This document shows, piece by piece, positions 17,303 to 25,113 of a DNA stretch of 64,000 nucleotides. Position 1 is the first letter of the stretch. Each line of letters begins with the position of its first letter. The DNA lies in assembly GCF_022024275.1 (NCBI RefSeq), contig NZ_CP091804.1, positions 310,001 to 374,000 on the forward strand. The letters are read 5' to 3'. Under the pieces are notes generated by a model. That model worked only from the letters and a program-made list of their open reading frames with translations. It did no database searches and had not been told where the DNA came from. The position numbers were made by a program, and so were the translations under genes. This stretch comes from Sphingopyxis sp. BSN-002 (lineage in GTDB: Bacteria > Pseudomonadota > Alphaproteobacteria > Sphingomonadales > Sphingomonadaceae).

Positions 17303-18040
17303 TCACGCAACTGCCCTGCCCAGCCGGTCGACCAATCTTTCCCTTACGCCCGCCAAGTCGCGATTGCGGCCATCGAGCACGTCGCGATCGAGGAAGTGCC
17401 CCGTGATCGTCAGGCTATCGAGAACATCGGCCATCGACGGCTCGCCGCCCTGCCCGCGCAGGAAGGGCGGAAGGCGGAACAGGCGGCCCTCATAGCCCGA
17501 AGCCGCGCCCGCGCTCACTGCGCCGCCCGACCTGGGACTTACGAAAGCCAGATCGTCCGACGCCCCGGTCACGACGCATTCTTCGAGATTGAGCCCGAAC
17601 CCGAGCTCGGCGAGCAGCAGCAGTTCGTAACGCGCCAGCGCGGCCGCCCATTGCCGCGCCGACGGCGCCACCCCGATTGCTTCCAGAACGGCTGACAGCG
17701 CGGCGTAGAGTGCCGGATAGGGCTGGCTTTCGGGCAAGGTCGCGGCGGTCAGGCTGGTGGTCCAGTCGATCGCCGCGGCCGCCAGCGGCTCGGCCAACAG
17801 CGGTGCGCGGCTCATCAGCAATTCGATGGTCGCGCCGCCAAGCTGCTCCTCGGTCCGCGCGCGCAGCTCGAGTACCACGAGATTGCCAGGCATCAGGATC
17901 GGGCGCAAACGTCGCGAGCGCCCGCCACGGACATAGCCCGCAACCAACCCCGCTTCCTGCGTCAACGCGCGCAGGATAGCACCATGTTCGCCATGCACGC
18001 GCACCGCGCAGACGATCGCATCGGCGGTCAGGCTGGCCAA
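17303..18040 (-). CDS. recO: DNA repair protein RecO
   Basis: 245 residues. There is an N-terminal OB fold ('[34 protein letters not shown]') and a C-terminal helical domain with '[40 protein letters not shown]'. The usual zinc-binding cysteine set is reduced to the single Cys of the ECVVTG motif, as in other alphaproteobacterial RecO proteins. It loads RecA with RecR and RecF in gap repair. Its 5' end overlaps the 3' end of the thioesterase gene by 13 bases, so they share an operon. Confidence 0.93.
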   Translation of the reverse strand: MASLTADAIVCAVRVHGEHGAILRALTQEAGLVAGYVRGGRSRRLRPILMPGNLVVLELRARTEEQLGGATIELLMSRAPLLAEPLAAAAIDWTTSLTAATLPESQPYPALYAALSAVLEAIGVAPSARQWAAALARYELLLLAELGFGLNLEECVVTGASDDLAFVSPRSGGAVSAGAASGYEGRLFRLPPFLRGQGGEPSMADVLDSLTITGHFLDRDVLDGRNRDLAGVRERLVDRLGRAVA

Positions 18041-18420
18041 AGCACCAGCTGCGTCTGCGTCACCAGCGCGACCTCCGCGCCTTCTTCGGTGCGTATACGC
18101 GTCTGCCAGACCGACAGGCGCTTGCCGATCTTTACGGGGGTTGCTTCACCAACGAGCACCGATCCGACGGGGCCGCCACCGAGGAAGTTAGTCTTGCTCT
18201 CGATTGTCGTGGTACCGTTCGCACCCTCGGGCAGGGTCAGGAACGCACCGACCGCGCCGAGGCAATCGGCAAAGGCCATGATGGCGCCGCCGTGGACGAT
18301 GTTGCCTGCCGTGCAGATCTCGGGCCGCACAGGCAGCCTCCCGGCGACGCGGTCCTTGCTTCCTTCATGGATCGTGACGCCCAGCGTTCCCGCGAGCGGC
18401 ATGCTTGCCGCAAAATCCAT
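18028..18420 (-). CDS. PaaI-family (hotdog-fold) thioesterase
   Basis: 130 residues. The start is at MDFAAS, preceded by GGGAGAGAG; an upstream in-frame ATG overlaps uvrC further and lacks a site. Motifs: '[25 protein letters not shown]' (H-G-G thioester site) and '[14 protein letters not shown]'. Probably hydrolyses acyl-CoA or a similar thioester; the substrate is unknown. It lies between uvrC and recO on the same strand, 25 bases after the uvrC stop. It is a different lineage from the thioesterase at 9025. Confidence 0.88.
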   Translation of the reverse strand: MDFAASMPLAGTLGVTIHEGSKDRVAGRLPVRPEICTAGNIVHGGAIMAFADCLGAVGAFLTLPEGANGTTTIESKTNFLGGGPVGSVLVGEATPVKIGKRLSVWQTRIRTEEGAEVALVTQTQLVLWPA

Positions 18421-18445
18421 GACTCTCTCCCTCAGCTTCCCGGCC

Positions 18446-20380
18446 TCAACTGCCCGGATTATAGAAATCATAGACCGCCTGCGCGACGCCGGCGCTAACG
18501 CCCGGGGCCTTTTTCAGGTCCTCGAGGCTGGCGCTGCGGATCGCGCGCGCGGTGCCGAAATGCATCAGCAGTGCCTTCTTGCGCGCCGGGCCGATCCCAG
18601 GAACCTCGTCGAGCGGCGAGCTTCCCATCGCCTTTGCCCGCTTCTGGCGGTGCGCGCCGATCGCGAAGCGGTGCGCTTCGTCGCGAAGCCGCTGGATATA
18701 GAAGAGCACCGCATTGTTCGTCGGCAGCGTGAATTCGCGTCCGTCGGGCAAATAGAAGGTCTCGCGTCCGGCGTTACGGTCGGGGCCTTTCGCGACGCCG
18801 ACATAGGGCAGATCGTCGATGCCAAGCTCGGCCAGAACCGAGCCCGCAGCGGACACCTGCCCCTTGCCGCCGTCGATCAGGACAAGATCGGGCCATTCGC
18901 CCTTGCTGCGTTCCGGGTCTTCCTCGATCGCGCGGGCGAAGCGGCGCTGGAACACCTCGCGCATCATCGCGAAGTCGTCGCCGGGCTGCGTTTCGGCGCG
19001 CTTGATGTTGAATTTGCGATAGGCGCCCTTTATCCAGCCGTCGGGGCCGGCGACGACCATCGCGCCGAGCGCATTGGTGCCCTGAATGTGGCTGTTGTCA
19101 TAGATTTCGATCCGCTGCGGCACGTCGTCGAGGTCGAACAGATCGGCGAGCTCGCGGCCAAGCTTCGCCTGCGTGCTGCTCTCGGCAAGTCGCCGGTCCA
19201 GCTCTTCCCCGGCGTTGCGCACCGCCTGATCGAGCAGGCGCTTGCGGTTGCCGCGCTGGGGTACGCTGATCTCGACCTTGCGCCCTGCAATCTCGCCCAG
19301 TGCTTCGGCCAGCAACTCGGCCTCGTCGGGTTCGCGGTCGACGAGGATCGTCTTGGGCGGCGGCACGCCCTCATAGAATTGCATCAGGAAGCTTTCGAGC
19401 ACCTCGCTTTCGGGCACCCCTGCGACATGCGCGGGGAAAAAGCTGCGATGCCCCCAGTTCTGGCCGCCGCGGATGAAGAAGCCCGCGATGCAAAGCTGCC
19501 CTCCCTTCGCCGCGAGTGCGAAGACGTCGGCGTCGCCCAGCCCGTCCGCGTGAACCGACTGGCTCCCCTGAATGAACGTCAGCGACTTCAGCCGGTCACG
19601 GAGCACGGCCGCCTGTTCGAAGTCCATGGCGTCCGCCGCCCGGGTCATCGCATCGCCGAGACGCTTCTGTACGGCAGTCGAGCGCCCCTCGAGGAAATCC
19701 TGCGCATCGTTCACCAGCCCCGCATAATCCTCCTTCGAGATGCGATCGACGCACGGCCCCGAACAACGGCGGATCTGGTAGAGCAGGCAGGGTCGCGAGC
19801 GGTTCGAAAAGAAGCTGTCGGTGCAGCTTCTCAGCAGGAAGGTCTTCTGGAGCGCATTGAGCGTCCGGTGGACCGATCCGGCACTCGCGAACGGGCCATA
19901 ATAGCGCCCCTTCGCGCGCCGCGCGCCGCGATGCTTTTGCACCCGCGGGAAGTCATGGTCGGTGCGCAGCAGGATGAAGGGAAAGCTTTTGTCGTCGCGA
20001 AGGAGGACGTTGTACGGCGGGCGATAGCGTTTGATCAGCTGCGCCTCGAGCAGCAATGCCTCGGCCTCGCTGTTCGTGGTGACGATTTCCATCGCGCGTG
20101 TTTGCGCAACCATGCGCTGCAGCCGCTGCGGCAGGCGCGCGACCTGCGTATAGTTGGTGACACGGTTCCTGAGCGCGCGCGCCTTGCCGACGTACAGCAC
20201 TTCGCCGCGCGCATCGAGCATCCGGTAGACGCCGGGACGTACCGGTAACTTTCGTACTACATTGCGGATCGCGTCGGCCCCGCGCTCCAGATCGGGCTTG
20301 TCCGCGCCCTCTCCGTCGCCCCGGACGACATAGGCCGATTTCTCTTCATTGAATCGGTCGGGAGCGTTCGGGCGAGCCAT
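18446..20380 (-). CDS. uvrC: Excinuclease ABC subunit C
   Basis: 644 residues. Domains in order: GIY-YIG nuclease (about 45-125; 'VRPGVYRML', 'VLYVGKA', 'RVTNYTQ'), the Cys-rich linker region, the UVR/UvrB-binding motif (about 235-270, 'AADAMDFEQAAVLRDRLKSL'), the RNase H-like endonuclease domain (about 400-560, 'IEIYDNSHIQGT', 'LVLIDGGKGQ') and C-terminal helix-hairpin-helix pairs. With UvrA/UvrB it makes both incisions in nucleotide excision repair. It is divergent from the SDR gene and probably heads a uvrC-thioesterase-recO operon. Confidence 0.95.
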   Translation of the reverse strand: MARPNAPDRFNEEKSAYVVRGDGEGADKPDLERGADAIRNVVRKLPVRPGVYRMLDARGEVLYVGKARALRNRVTNYTQVARLPQRLQRMVAQTRAMEIVTTNSEAEALLLEAQLIKRYRPPYNVLLRDDKSFPFILLRTDHDFPRVQKHRGARRAKGRYYGPFASAGSVHRTLNALQKTFLLRSCTDSFFSNRSRPCLLYQIRRCSGPCVDRISKEDYAGLVNDAQDFLEGRSTAVQKRLGDAMTRAADAMDFEQAAVLRDRLKSLTFIQGSQSVHADGLGDADVFALAAKGGQLCIAGFFIRGGQNWGHRSFFPAHVAGVPESEVLESFLMQFYEGVPPPKTILVDREPDEAELLAEALGEIAGRKVEISVPQRGNRKRLLDQAVRNAGEELDRRLAESSTQAKLGRELADLFDLDDVPQRIEIYDNSHIQGTNALGAMVVAGPDGWIKGAYRKFNIKRAETQPGDDFAMMREVFQRRFARAIEEDPERSKGEWPDLVLIDGGKGQVSAAGSVLAELGIDDLPYVGVAKGPDRNAGRETFYLPDGREFTLPTNNAVLFYIQRLRDEAHRFAIGAHRQKRAKAMGSSPLDEVPGIGPARKKALLMHFGTARAIRSASLEDLKKAPGVSAGVAQAVYDFYNPGS

Positions 20381-20448
20381 GATTTTGCATGTAGGCGAAG
20401 CCGGTGCGCCCCGCCATAGTGCGCGAGGTAAAACATGGGAGGGGTCTT

Positions 20449-21168
20449 ATGGAACTTCGCGGAAAGCTGGCGCTGGTTACGGGCGGCACCGACGGGATCG
20501 GTCGCGAGATCGCGCGGCAGTTGCGAGGCGCCGGGGCGGAGGTGATCGTCACGGGCCGATCGGCAGAAAAGCTGCAGGCGATGGCGTCTGCGGGCTTCGG
20601 AACGATTGCCGGCGACCTGTCGACGTCGACGGGGGTCGATGCCGTCGTGAACGGCGTCGCCGGCAAACCGCTGGCAATCCTCGTCAACAATGCGGGTGTC
20701 GGCAGCGAATATGAGCTGGACGATGCGGCCACGCTCGAAAGTGCTGCGCATTGCATACGCACCAATCTCGACGCCCCGGTCGCGCTCTGCACGCGGCTAC
20801 TGCCTGCGCTGCGCGCGCAGCCCGAGGCCACGATTGTCAACGTCACCTCGGGCCTTGCCATTGCCCCGCGGGCTGGCGGGTCGATCTATTGCGCGACCAA
20901 GGCGGGGCTGCGCAGCTATACGCAGGCGATCCGGTACCTGCTGAAGGACAGCAATGTCCGGGTGATCGAAGCTCTGCCTCCGGTGGTCGAGACCAATATG
21001 ACGGCGGGGCGTACGGGCAGCAAGATGAGCGCGCATGATTGCGCTGCCGAGATCGTGGCGGGCATTCGCAGCGGGAAGCGCGAGGTCAATGCCGGCATGG
21101 TGAAGCTGCTGCAGATGGTGAACAGTATATCGCCGGCCCTCGCGCGGCGGATCATGATCAAATTCTAG
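20449..21168 (+). CDS. Short-chain dehydrogenase/reductase (DltE-like)
   Basis: 239 residues. The start follows a GGGAGGGG site; a longer upstream reading has no site. The NAD(P)-binding motif is 'TGGTDGIGREIA', with 'NNAG' and the catalytic pattern S (in 'VNVTSGLA') and Y-C-A-T-K. The order and spacing match the classical SDR group close to DltE/YqjQ-type oxidoreductases. The substrate cannot be told. It is divergent from uvrC with 68 bases between them, and monocistronic or joined with the small exported protein gene downstream. Confidence 0.87.
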   Translation: MELRGKLALVTGGTDGIGREIARQLRGAGAEVIVTGRSAEKLQAMASAGFGTIAGDLSTSTGVDAVVNGVAGKPLAILVNNAGVGSEYELDDAATLESAAHCIRTNLDAPVALCTRLLPALRAQPEATIVNVTSGLAIAPRAGGSIYCATKAGLRSYTQAIRYLLKDSNVRVIEALPPVVETNMTAGRTGSKMSAHDCAAEIVAGIRSGKREVNAGMVKLLQMVNSISPALARRIMIKF

Positions 21169-21246
21169 CGCTCGCGCTTTTTCGCTTCCGGCGCGGCGCA
21201 GGCCGTGCCACCAAGAAGAAGGGGTCGCGCCCTTGGGGAGGATTTT

Positions 21247-21678
21247 ATGCGCCTGTTGCTTGCTGCCGCCTTGATTTCGTTCGCCACGCCGGCATCCGCC
21301 GAGCAGTGGTATCTGGTCGGAGGCAACGATCAGACGCGGACCTATGTCGACCTTTCGAGCCTCAGGTCGCTCGATACCAAGATCGTCGGGGATATTCTGA
21401 GCGTCTATGCCACGCCCGTGGGTGACGGTGAAATCTATGGCGCGAAAATACGCGAGGAATTCGACTGTTCCGGCAAATCCTTCCGGACGCTTGTGTACAC
21501 CTATTATCGGCAGGACGGCAGCTTCATCGAGAGCCAGGCGTCGGAAACGATCAACGAGCGCAAGGTTCCGGCGGCAAACAGCATCAACGAGGCTGTCATG
21601 GACTTCGCCTGCTATCGCACGGGTGGCGATCCGATCGCCGATCCCTTCAGGGATGCGGCCTCGGTATTCCACGGCTAG
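21247..21678 (+). CDS. Small exported protein, surface-adhesin E-like
   Basis: 143 residues with a signal peptide cleaved after A-S-A (about 18). The sequence 'EQWYLVGGNDQTRTYVDLSSLR' followed by 'VYATPVGDGEIYGAKIREEFDCSGKSFRTL' resembles the surface-adhesin protein E fold: a five- to six-stranded antiparallel sheet with one disulfide (two Cys, about 76 and 123). Many sphingomonad paralogues of this kind exist; the function is unknown. It lies 78 bases after the SDR gene and is followed by a strong bidirectional terminator. Confidence 0.75.
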   Translation: MRLLLAAALISFATPASAEQWYLVGGNDQTRTYVDLSSLRSLDTKIVGDILSVYATPVGDGEIYGAKIREEFDCSGKSFRTLVYTYYRQDGSFIESQASETINERKVPAANSINEAVMDFACYRTGGDPIADPFRDAASVFHG

Positions 21679-21685
21679 ACAACGA

Positions 21686-21722
21686 AAAACGGGCACCTCG
21701 CACATTGCGAGATGCCCGTTTT
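21686..21722. terminator. Strong bidirectional intrinsic terminator
   Basis: A 17-bp stem with one mismatch (AAAACGGGCA-C-CTCGCA / TGCGAG-A-TGCCCGTTTT) and a 3-base loop. It lies between the convergent exported-protein gene (+) and atpF (-), and the A/T runs at its base supply U tracts in both directions. Confidence 0.9.
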
Positions 21723-21747
21723 GAAATCCCGGAAAAACCCGAAAAAA

Positions 21748-22293
21748 TCAGCGCTTGGCGACAGCCGCGATCGCGTCGTCGACCAGAGCCTTGTCGGCCT
21801 TTGCATCATGCTTGTCGGCAATCAGCTTCGCCGCAGCTTCCGTCGCCGCCTTGGCAGCCGCGCTACGGACTTCCGCGAGAGCATTGGCTTCGGCCGCTGC
21901 AATGCGGTCTTCGGCCATTTGCTTCCGCCGCGCGATCAGCGCCGTCGCGTCGGCTTTCGCCTTGGCAACGAGCGTTTCGGCTTCGGCGTCGGCGCGAGCC
22001 CGCATTTCCTCGGCTTCCTTGGCCGCGTCGGCAAGCTTCGCCTCATATTCGGCCTTCAGCGATTCGGCTTCAAGGCGGAGCTGTTCAGCCTCATTGAGCT
22101 GTTTCGAAATCTCGGCAATCTTGTTGTCGAGCATGCCCGCGACCATCGCCGGCACCTTCTTCCACAGCAGGATGGCGATGAAGATCGCCATCGCGATCGA
22201 AACCCACGCCGTCGCATCGATGAACCCGAAAGACTTCGGCTCGCCATGCGTCGCGGCGGCCGCTTCGGACAGGATAAACAGGAAATCAGCCAT
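21748..22293 (-). CDS. atpF: ATP synthase F0 subunit b
   Basis: 181 residues. One membrane segment near the N-terminus (about 27-45, 'AWVSIAMAIFIAILLW') is followed by a long charged alpha-helical stalk rich in Ala/Glu/Lys, the normal shape of subunit b. It ties the F1 head to subunit a. It overlaps the 3' end of the b' gene by 8 bases, is the last gene of the operon and ends 26 bases from a strong terminator. Confidence 0.93.
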   Translation of the reverse strand: MADFLFILSEAAAATHGEPKSFGFIDATAWVSIAMAIFIAILLWKKVPAMVAGMLDNKIAEISKQLNEAEQLRLEAESLKAEYEAKLADAAKEAEEMRARADAEAETLVAKAKADATALIARRKQMAEDRIAAAEANALAEVRSAAAKAATEAAAKLIADKHDAKADKALVDDAIAAVAKR

Positions 22294-22783
22294 GAAGCAC
22301 CGCCTTCACCGCCGCCTTGGCGTCCGCCGCGGCAACTTTTGCGCCCGACAGCTTCGCGACGAGATCGCTTGCCGCTTCGGCCGCTACCGATTCGATTTCT
22401 GCCATCGCCGACTTGCGGGCAGCCGCAACATCGGCTTCGGCCGCACCCAGCTTTTCGCCGAGCTCGGCATCGACCTTCGCAAGACGCTTTTCGGCGTCGC
22501 GCGCAGCCTTGTCCTTCGCATCGGCAACCGCCTTCTGCGCGGCGGCGCGGCTCGCGTCGCTTTGCTGGCGATAGCTTTCCTCGAGGCCGTCGGCGGCGGA
22601 GTGCGCAGCCTTGGCCGCCGCGAGATCGTCCGCGACCTTGCGGTCGCGTGCATCCACGGTCGCCTCGATCTTCGGCAGCATGCCGCGGCCGATGACCAGG
22701 AAAACGAAGCCAAAGGTCAGCAGCACCCAGAAAATCTGCGATGCGGCATACCAGTTTTCAGCAAATTGGCTGATTTGAGGCAT
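22286..22783 (-). CDS. ATP synthase F0 subunit b'
   Basis: 165 residues: an N-terminal membrane segment (about 14-32, 'SQIFWVLLTFGFVFLVI') followed by a long coiled-coil stalk. Together with the next gene it forms a b/b' heterodimer, the arrangement in Alphaproteobacteria and photosynthetic bacteria instead of a b2 homodimer. 'GRGMLPKIEATVDARDRKVADDLAAA' is typical of the b' stalk start. It lies 68 bases downstream of atpE. Confidence 0.92.
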   Translation of the reverse strand: MPQISQFAENWYAASQIFWVLLTFGFVFLVIGRGMLPKIEATVDARDRKVADDLAAAKAAHSAADGLEESYRQQSDASRAAAQKAVADAKDKAARDAEKRLAKVDAELGEKLGAAEADVAAARKSAMAEIESVAAEAASDLVAKLSGAKVAAADAKAAVKAVLHG

Positions 22784-22851
22784 GGATACTCTCGACCGAC
22801 AAAAGAAAATGGTCGCGGGGAGGTCCTAAAGAACCAGCCCCGCCGACGGGA

Positions 22852-23082
22852 TCAGGCTGCCTTGAGGTACAGCAGGATCGCAATAAGGAACGACAGCAGG
22901 CCGAGAAGTTCGGCGGCCGCGAAGCCGATGAACAGGCGACCCTGCTGGCCGTCGGCAGCAGCCGGATTGCGCAGCGCGCTTTCGAGGAAGCTACCGAACA
23001 CGTTGCCCACACCGATGGCAGCCATACCGGCACCGATGGCGGCCAGACCGGCGCCGATGAGCGAAGCAGCTTGAACGTCCAT
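22852..23082 (-). CDS. atpE: ATP synthase F0 subunit c
   Basis: 76 residues forming a two-helix hairpin. The first helix is Gly/Ala-rich ('[18 protein letters not shown]'), the polar loop is 'RNPAAADGQ', and the second helix carries the proton-binding carboxylate E58 in 'FAAAELLGL'. A GGAG site lies 7 bases before the ATG. It forms the rotating proteolipid ring. There are no sodium-binding residues in the vicinity that I can identify, so a proton enzyme is expected. Confidence 0.95.
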   Translation of the reverse strand: MDVQAASLIGAGLAAIGAGMAAIGVGNVFGSFLESALRNPAAADGQQGRLFIGFAAAELLGLLSFLIAILLYLKAA

Positions 23083-23124
23083 TTTATACTCCTTGGGAAA
23101 AACGTAGATTATACAGTTGAAAAA

Positions 23125-23904
23125 TCAGTGCAGGTTGATCGCATCGTTCAGATAGAGCGACGTGAGCAGCGCGAAAACATAGGCCTGAATGCCCGCCACG
23201 AGCAGTTCGAGCCCGCTGATCCCGACCATCAGCGCCATGCTGGGGATGCCGACGCCGACGCCGATCGCCGGGCTGGCGGCCAGGCCGTCGATGATGAACG
23301 AGGCGAACACCTTCATCAGCACGTGGCCCGCGGTCATCGCGACGAACAGTCGCAGCGCGAGGCTGAACGGGCGGACGAGGAACGAGACGAGCTCGATCAC
23401 CGGAATAAGCCACATCAGCCAGATCGGGGTGCCGTGCGGCACGAACAGCGAGAAGAAGTGCAGGCCGTGGCGCCAGAAACCGACGATCAGGACGATCGCG
23501 AAGCTGAGGATCGCGAGGAAACCGGTGATCGTGAAGTGGCTCGTCACGGTAAAGGGATGCACGCCGAACAGGCCGAGCGGCATCAGGCCCAGCACGTTCA
23601 GCATCAGGATGAACATGAAGAGCGAGAAGACATAGGGCGTATATTTGCGGCCTTCGGGGCCGATATTCGCGTTCATCATGCTGGTGATGAAGCCGGTGAA
23701 GCCCTCGACGGCGACCTGCCAGCGACCGGGAACGAGCTGGCGCTTCATTCCGCCGATCATGAAGACCCACAGCAGCAGGCCGGCGGCGATCATCCACGCC
23801 GCGCTGGTGGTGAAAGCGACCTCATGACCCCCGACATGGAACATGTCGAAAATCTTCTGCACCTCGAACTGGTGCATCGGGTCCACTTTGCCTTGATCCG
23901 CCAC
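23125..23904 (-). CDS. atpB: ATP synthase F0 subunit a
   Basis: 259 residues with a GTG start and five or six membrane segments. The essential channel arginine is R185 in 'SLALRLFVAMTAGH'. It forms the two half-channels through which protons reach the c ring. It lies between atpZ and atpE in the standard F0 order and ends 42 bases before atpE. The N-terminus 'VDPMHQFEV' is usual for alphaproteobacterial subunit a. Confidence 0.95.
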   Translation of the reverse strand: MADQGKVDPMHQFEVQKIFDMFHVGGHEVAFTTSAAWMIAAGLLLWVFMIGGMKRQLVPGRWQVAVEGFTGFITSMMNANIGPEGRKYTPYVFSLFMFILMLNVLGLMPLGLFGVHPFTVTSHFTITGFLAILSFAIVLIVGFWRHGLHFFSLFVPHGTPIWLMWLIPVIELVSFLVRPFSLALRLFVAMTAGHVLMKVFASFIIDGLAASPAIGVGVGIPSMALMVGISGLELLVAGIQAYVFALLTSLYLNDAINLH

Positions 23905-23927
23905 GCGATACCTCGCCTAAATTTCCA

Positions 23928-24257
23928 TCAATCCGGCTTCACGGGCCGGACGTTCGCAATCCGAAATATGTTTCTGAAGGCCACGACCACTCCAAGGAAG
24001 AGCACGACCAACAGGCCCCAGGGTGCTGTGCCGGCAAAGCGGTCGATCACCCAACCGACCAGTGCGCCGCCACCGATTCCGCCCAGCAGTTCGGCCAGAA
24101 CGCGGTTGCCGAGCTTGTAGTTCGCGTCGGCTTCCGGTCCGGCGTTCACTGCGGTCCGTTTTGCTTCTGCGGCTTCGGCCCGGTCCAATCGCTCTTCGAG
24201 CGAGACCAGGCGCGAATCCTCCGAAGCTGGTTCCGGATCGCTGCCGTTCCCCGTCAT
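23928..24257 (-). CDS. atpZ: AtpZ/AtpI-family protein of the F0 operon
   Basis: 109 residues if started at the second of two in-frame ATGs. AGGAGG (24267-24272) abuts the first ATG (24266), leaving no spacer, while it lies 9 bases before the second ATG at 24257. The N-terminal half is charged and the C-terminal half has two membrane segments ('LLGGIGGGALVGWVIDRF' and 'WGLLVVLFLGVVVAFRNIF'). The family assists assembly of the c ring or imports Mg2+/Ca2+ in some species. It is the first gene of the ATP synthase F0 operon. Confidence 0.85.
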   Translation of the reverse strand: MTGNGSDPEPASEDSRLVSLEERLDRAEAAEAKRTAVNAGPEADANYKLGNRVLAELLGGIGGGALVGWVIDRFAGTAPWGLLVVLFLGVVVAFRNIFRIANVRPVKPD

Positions 24258-24306
24258 TTGTGCCATCCTCCTGAAACGGAGCCGGAATATTCCGATTCCG
24301 CCTGCG

Positions 24307-24328
24307 AAAAAAGGCCCGAAAATTCGGG
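24307..24328 (-). promoter_or_regulatory. Terminator-like hairpin in the ATP synthase leader
   Basis: Reading on the minus strand, CCCGA and TCGGG enclose a short loop and are followed by CC and six T. It sits about 15-35 bases downstream of the predicted transcription start and 50 bases before the first gene of the operon. It could attenuate the operon, or terminate transcription entering from upstream. A perfect 12-bp palindrome CGGAATATTCCG lies closer to the gene, at 24283-24294. Confidence 0.4.
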
Positions 24329-24347
24329 GGACCCCTAAGGCGCGGCC

Positions 24348-24376
24348 CGTTTAGGAACGACGCCCGATTAAGTCAA
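24348..24376 (-). promoter_or_regulatory. Sigma-70 promoter of the ATP synthase F0 operon
   Basis: On the minus strand TTGACT (24371-24376), a 17-base spacer and TAAACG (24348-24353). The spacing is optimal and the -35 box matches five of six consensus bases. The predicted start is near 24341, giving a leader of about 85 bases. Confidence 0.65.
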
Positions 24377-24420
24377 TGCTTGTGCGCAGGTGCACAAAAC
24401 AGCGGGCTCGTGGCGGATGC

Positions 24421-24454
24421 AAAAATGCCGCCGCGTTTAGGGGCGCGGCGGCAT
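24421..24454 (-). terminator. Intrinsic terminator after ydbL
   Basis: A perfect 11-bp stem (ATGCCGCCGCG / CGCGGCGGCAT) with an 8-base loop. On the minus strand it is followed by five T. It ends the ydbH-ynbE-ydbL operon, 32 bases after the ydbL stop, and separates it from the atp promoter. Confidence 0.88.
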
Positions 24455-24485
24455 ATACGGCCCGCGGGCCGCTTGCGTCTCGGGA

Positions 24486-24887
24486 TCAGGGGCAGTTCGC
24501 GGCGCGCACCGGCGGACCCGCGTCACGGGTCAGCCAGCGGCCATCGGGGCCCTTGTATTTCTCGCCCGCCTTGGTCTTCGCGATCAGGTTGCAGCCAGTG
24601 ATGAACGCGAACTGCTCGATCGTGCTGCCGGCAGGAGCGCCGCTGGTGTAGGCGGCCTTCCGCTTGATATTGATGTCGTTGACCATGTCGCGCACGGCGG
24701 GCGTCGGGGTCGACACGAAGCCAAGATAACCATCGGGCTGCTCGCCGATCTGGCCGCCCGAGCGCGCGGCTTCATAAGCGGGATCGCGCTGCGCCATTGC
24801 CGAAGGCACGGCCAGGCCAATCGCCGCCGTCACTGCAATCGCGGCCATCGCCCAGCCCGCCGGTTTCCACTGTTTCAGCATCGTCAT
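24486..24887 (-). CDS. ydbL: YdbL-family (DUF1318) periplasmic protein
   Basis: 133 residues. The start is at MTMLKQWKP; upstream in-frame codons have no signal character. A signal peptide is cleaved after A-M-A (about 32). The mature part has the DUF1318 pattern: 'AAR..G.IGEQPDGYLG', 'IN.KRKAAY' and 'GCNLI.KTKAGEKYK'. In E. coli YdbL modulates the YdbH-YnbE inner-to-outer membrane lipid transport bridge. It lies 10 bases after ynbE as the last gene of the operon, before a strong terminator. Two Cys may form a disulfide. Confidence 0.85.
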   Translation of the reverse strand: MTMLKQWKPAGWAMAAIAVTAAIGLAVPSAMAQRDPAYEAARSGGQIGEQPDGYLGFVSTPTPAVRDMVNDINIKRKAAYTSGAPAGSTIEQFAFITGCNLIAKTKAGEKYKGPDGRWLTRDAGPPVRAANCP

Positions 24888-24897
24888 TCCTATCTCG

Positions 24898-25113
24898 TCA
24901 GAATATTTCGCTATTCTGCTCAATGAGCTTCTTGGCGTCACCATCAAGCTTGTACACGATTTCCTGCTTGATGTTGATGTTCAGGTTGATCTCGATCGGT
25001 TTGTCGGGGGTCGCGATCTGGACGCAGCCGCCAAGGGCCAATCCCGTTATCGCCACGCCCGCGAACCGAACGCCGATACCCAGCCTCCTCGCTCCATTCG
25101 TCATCGTCTTCAT
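24898..25113 (-). CDS. ynbE: YnbE-family lipoprotein
   Basis: 71 residues. The lipobox L-G-G-C at about residue 30 follows a hydrophobic segment; the mature domain is 'IATPDKPIEINLNINIKQEIVYKLD', typical of YnbE. It should be an outer-membrane lipoprotein that extends the YdbH beta groove to the outer membrane. Its ATG overlaps the ydbH stop (ATGA), so the two are translationally coupled. The length is normal for the family. Confidence 0.9.
   Translation of the reverse strand: MKTMTNGARRLGIGVRFAGVAITGLALGGCVQIATPDKPIEINLNINIKQEIVYKLDGDAKKLIEQNSEIF

Noticed and set aside
17984..20248. 754-codon plus-strand reading opposite uvrC and a thioesterase gene
   Set aside because: Shadow of a GC-rich coding strand; the minus strand encodes complete, motif-bearing UvrC.
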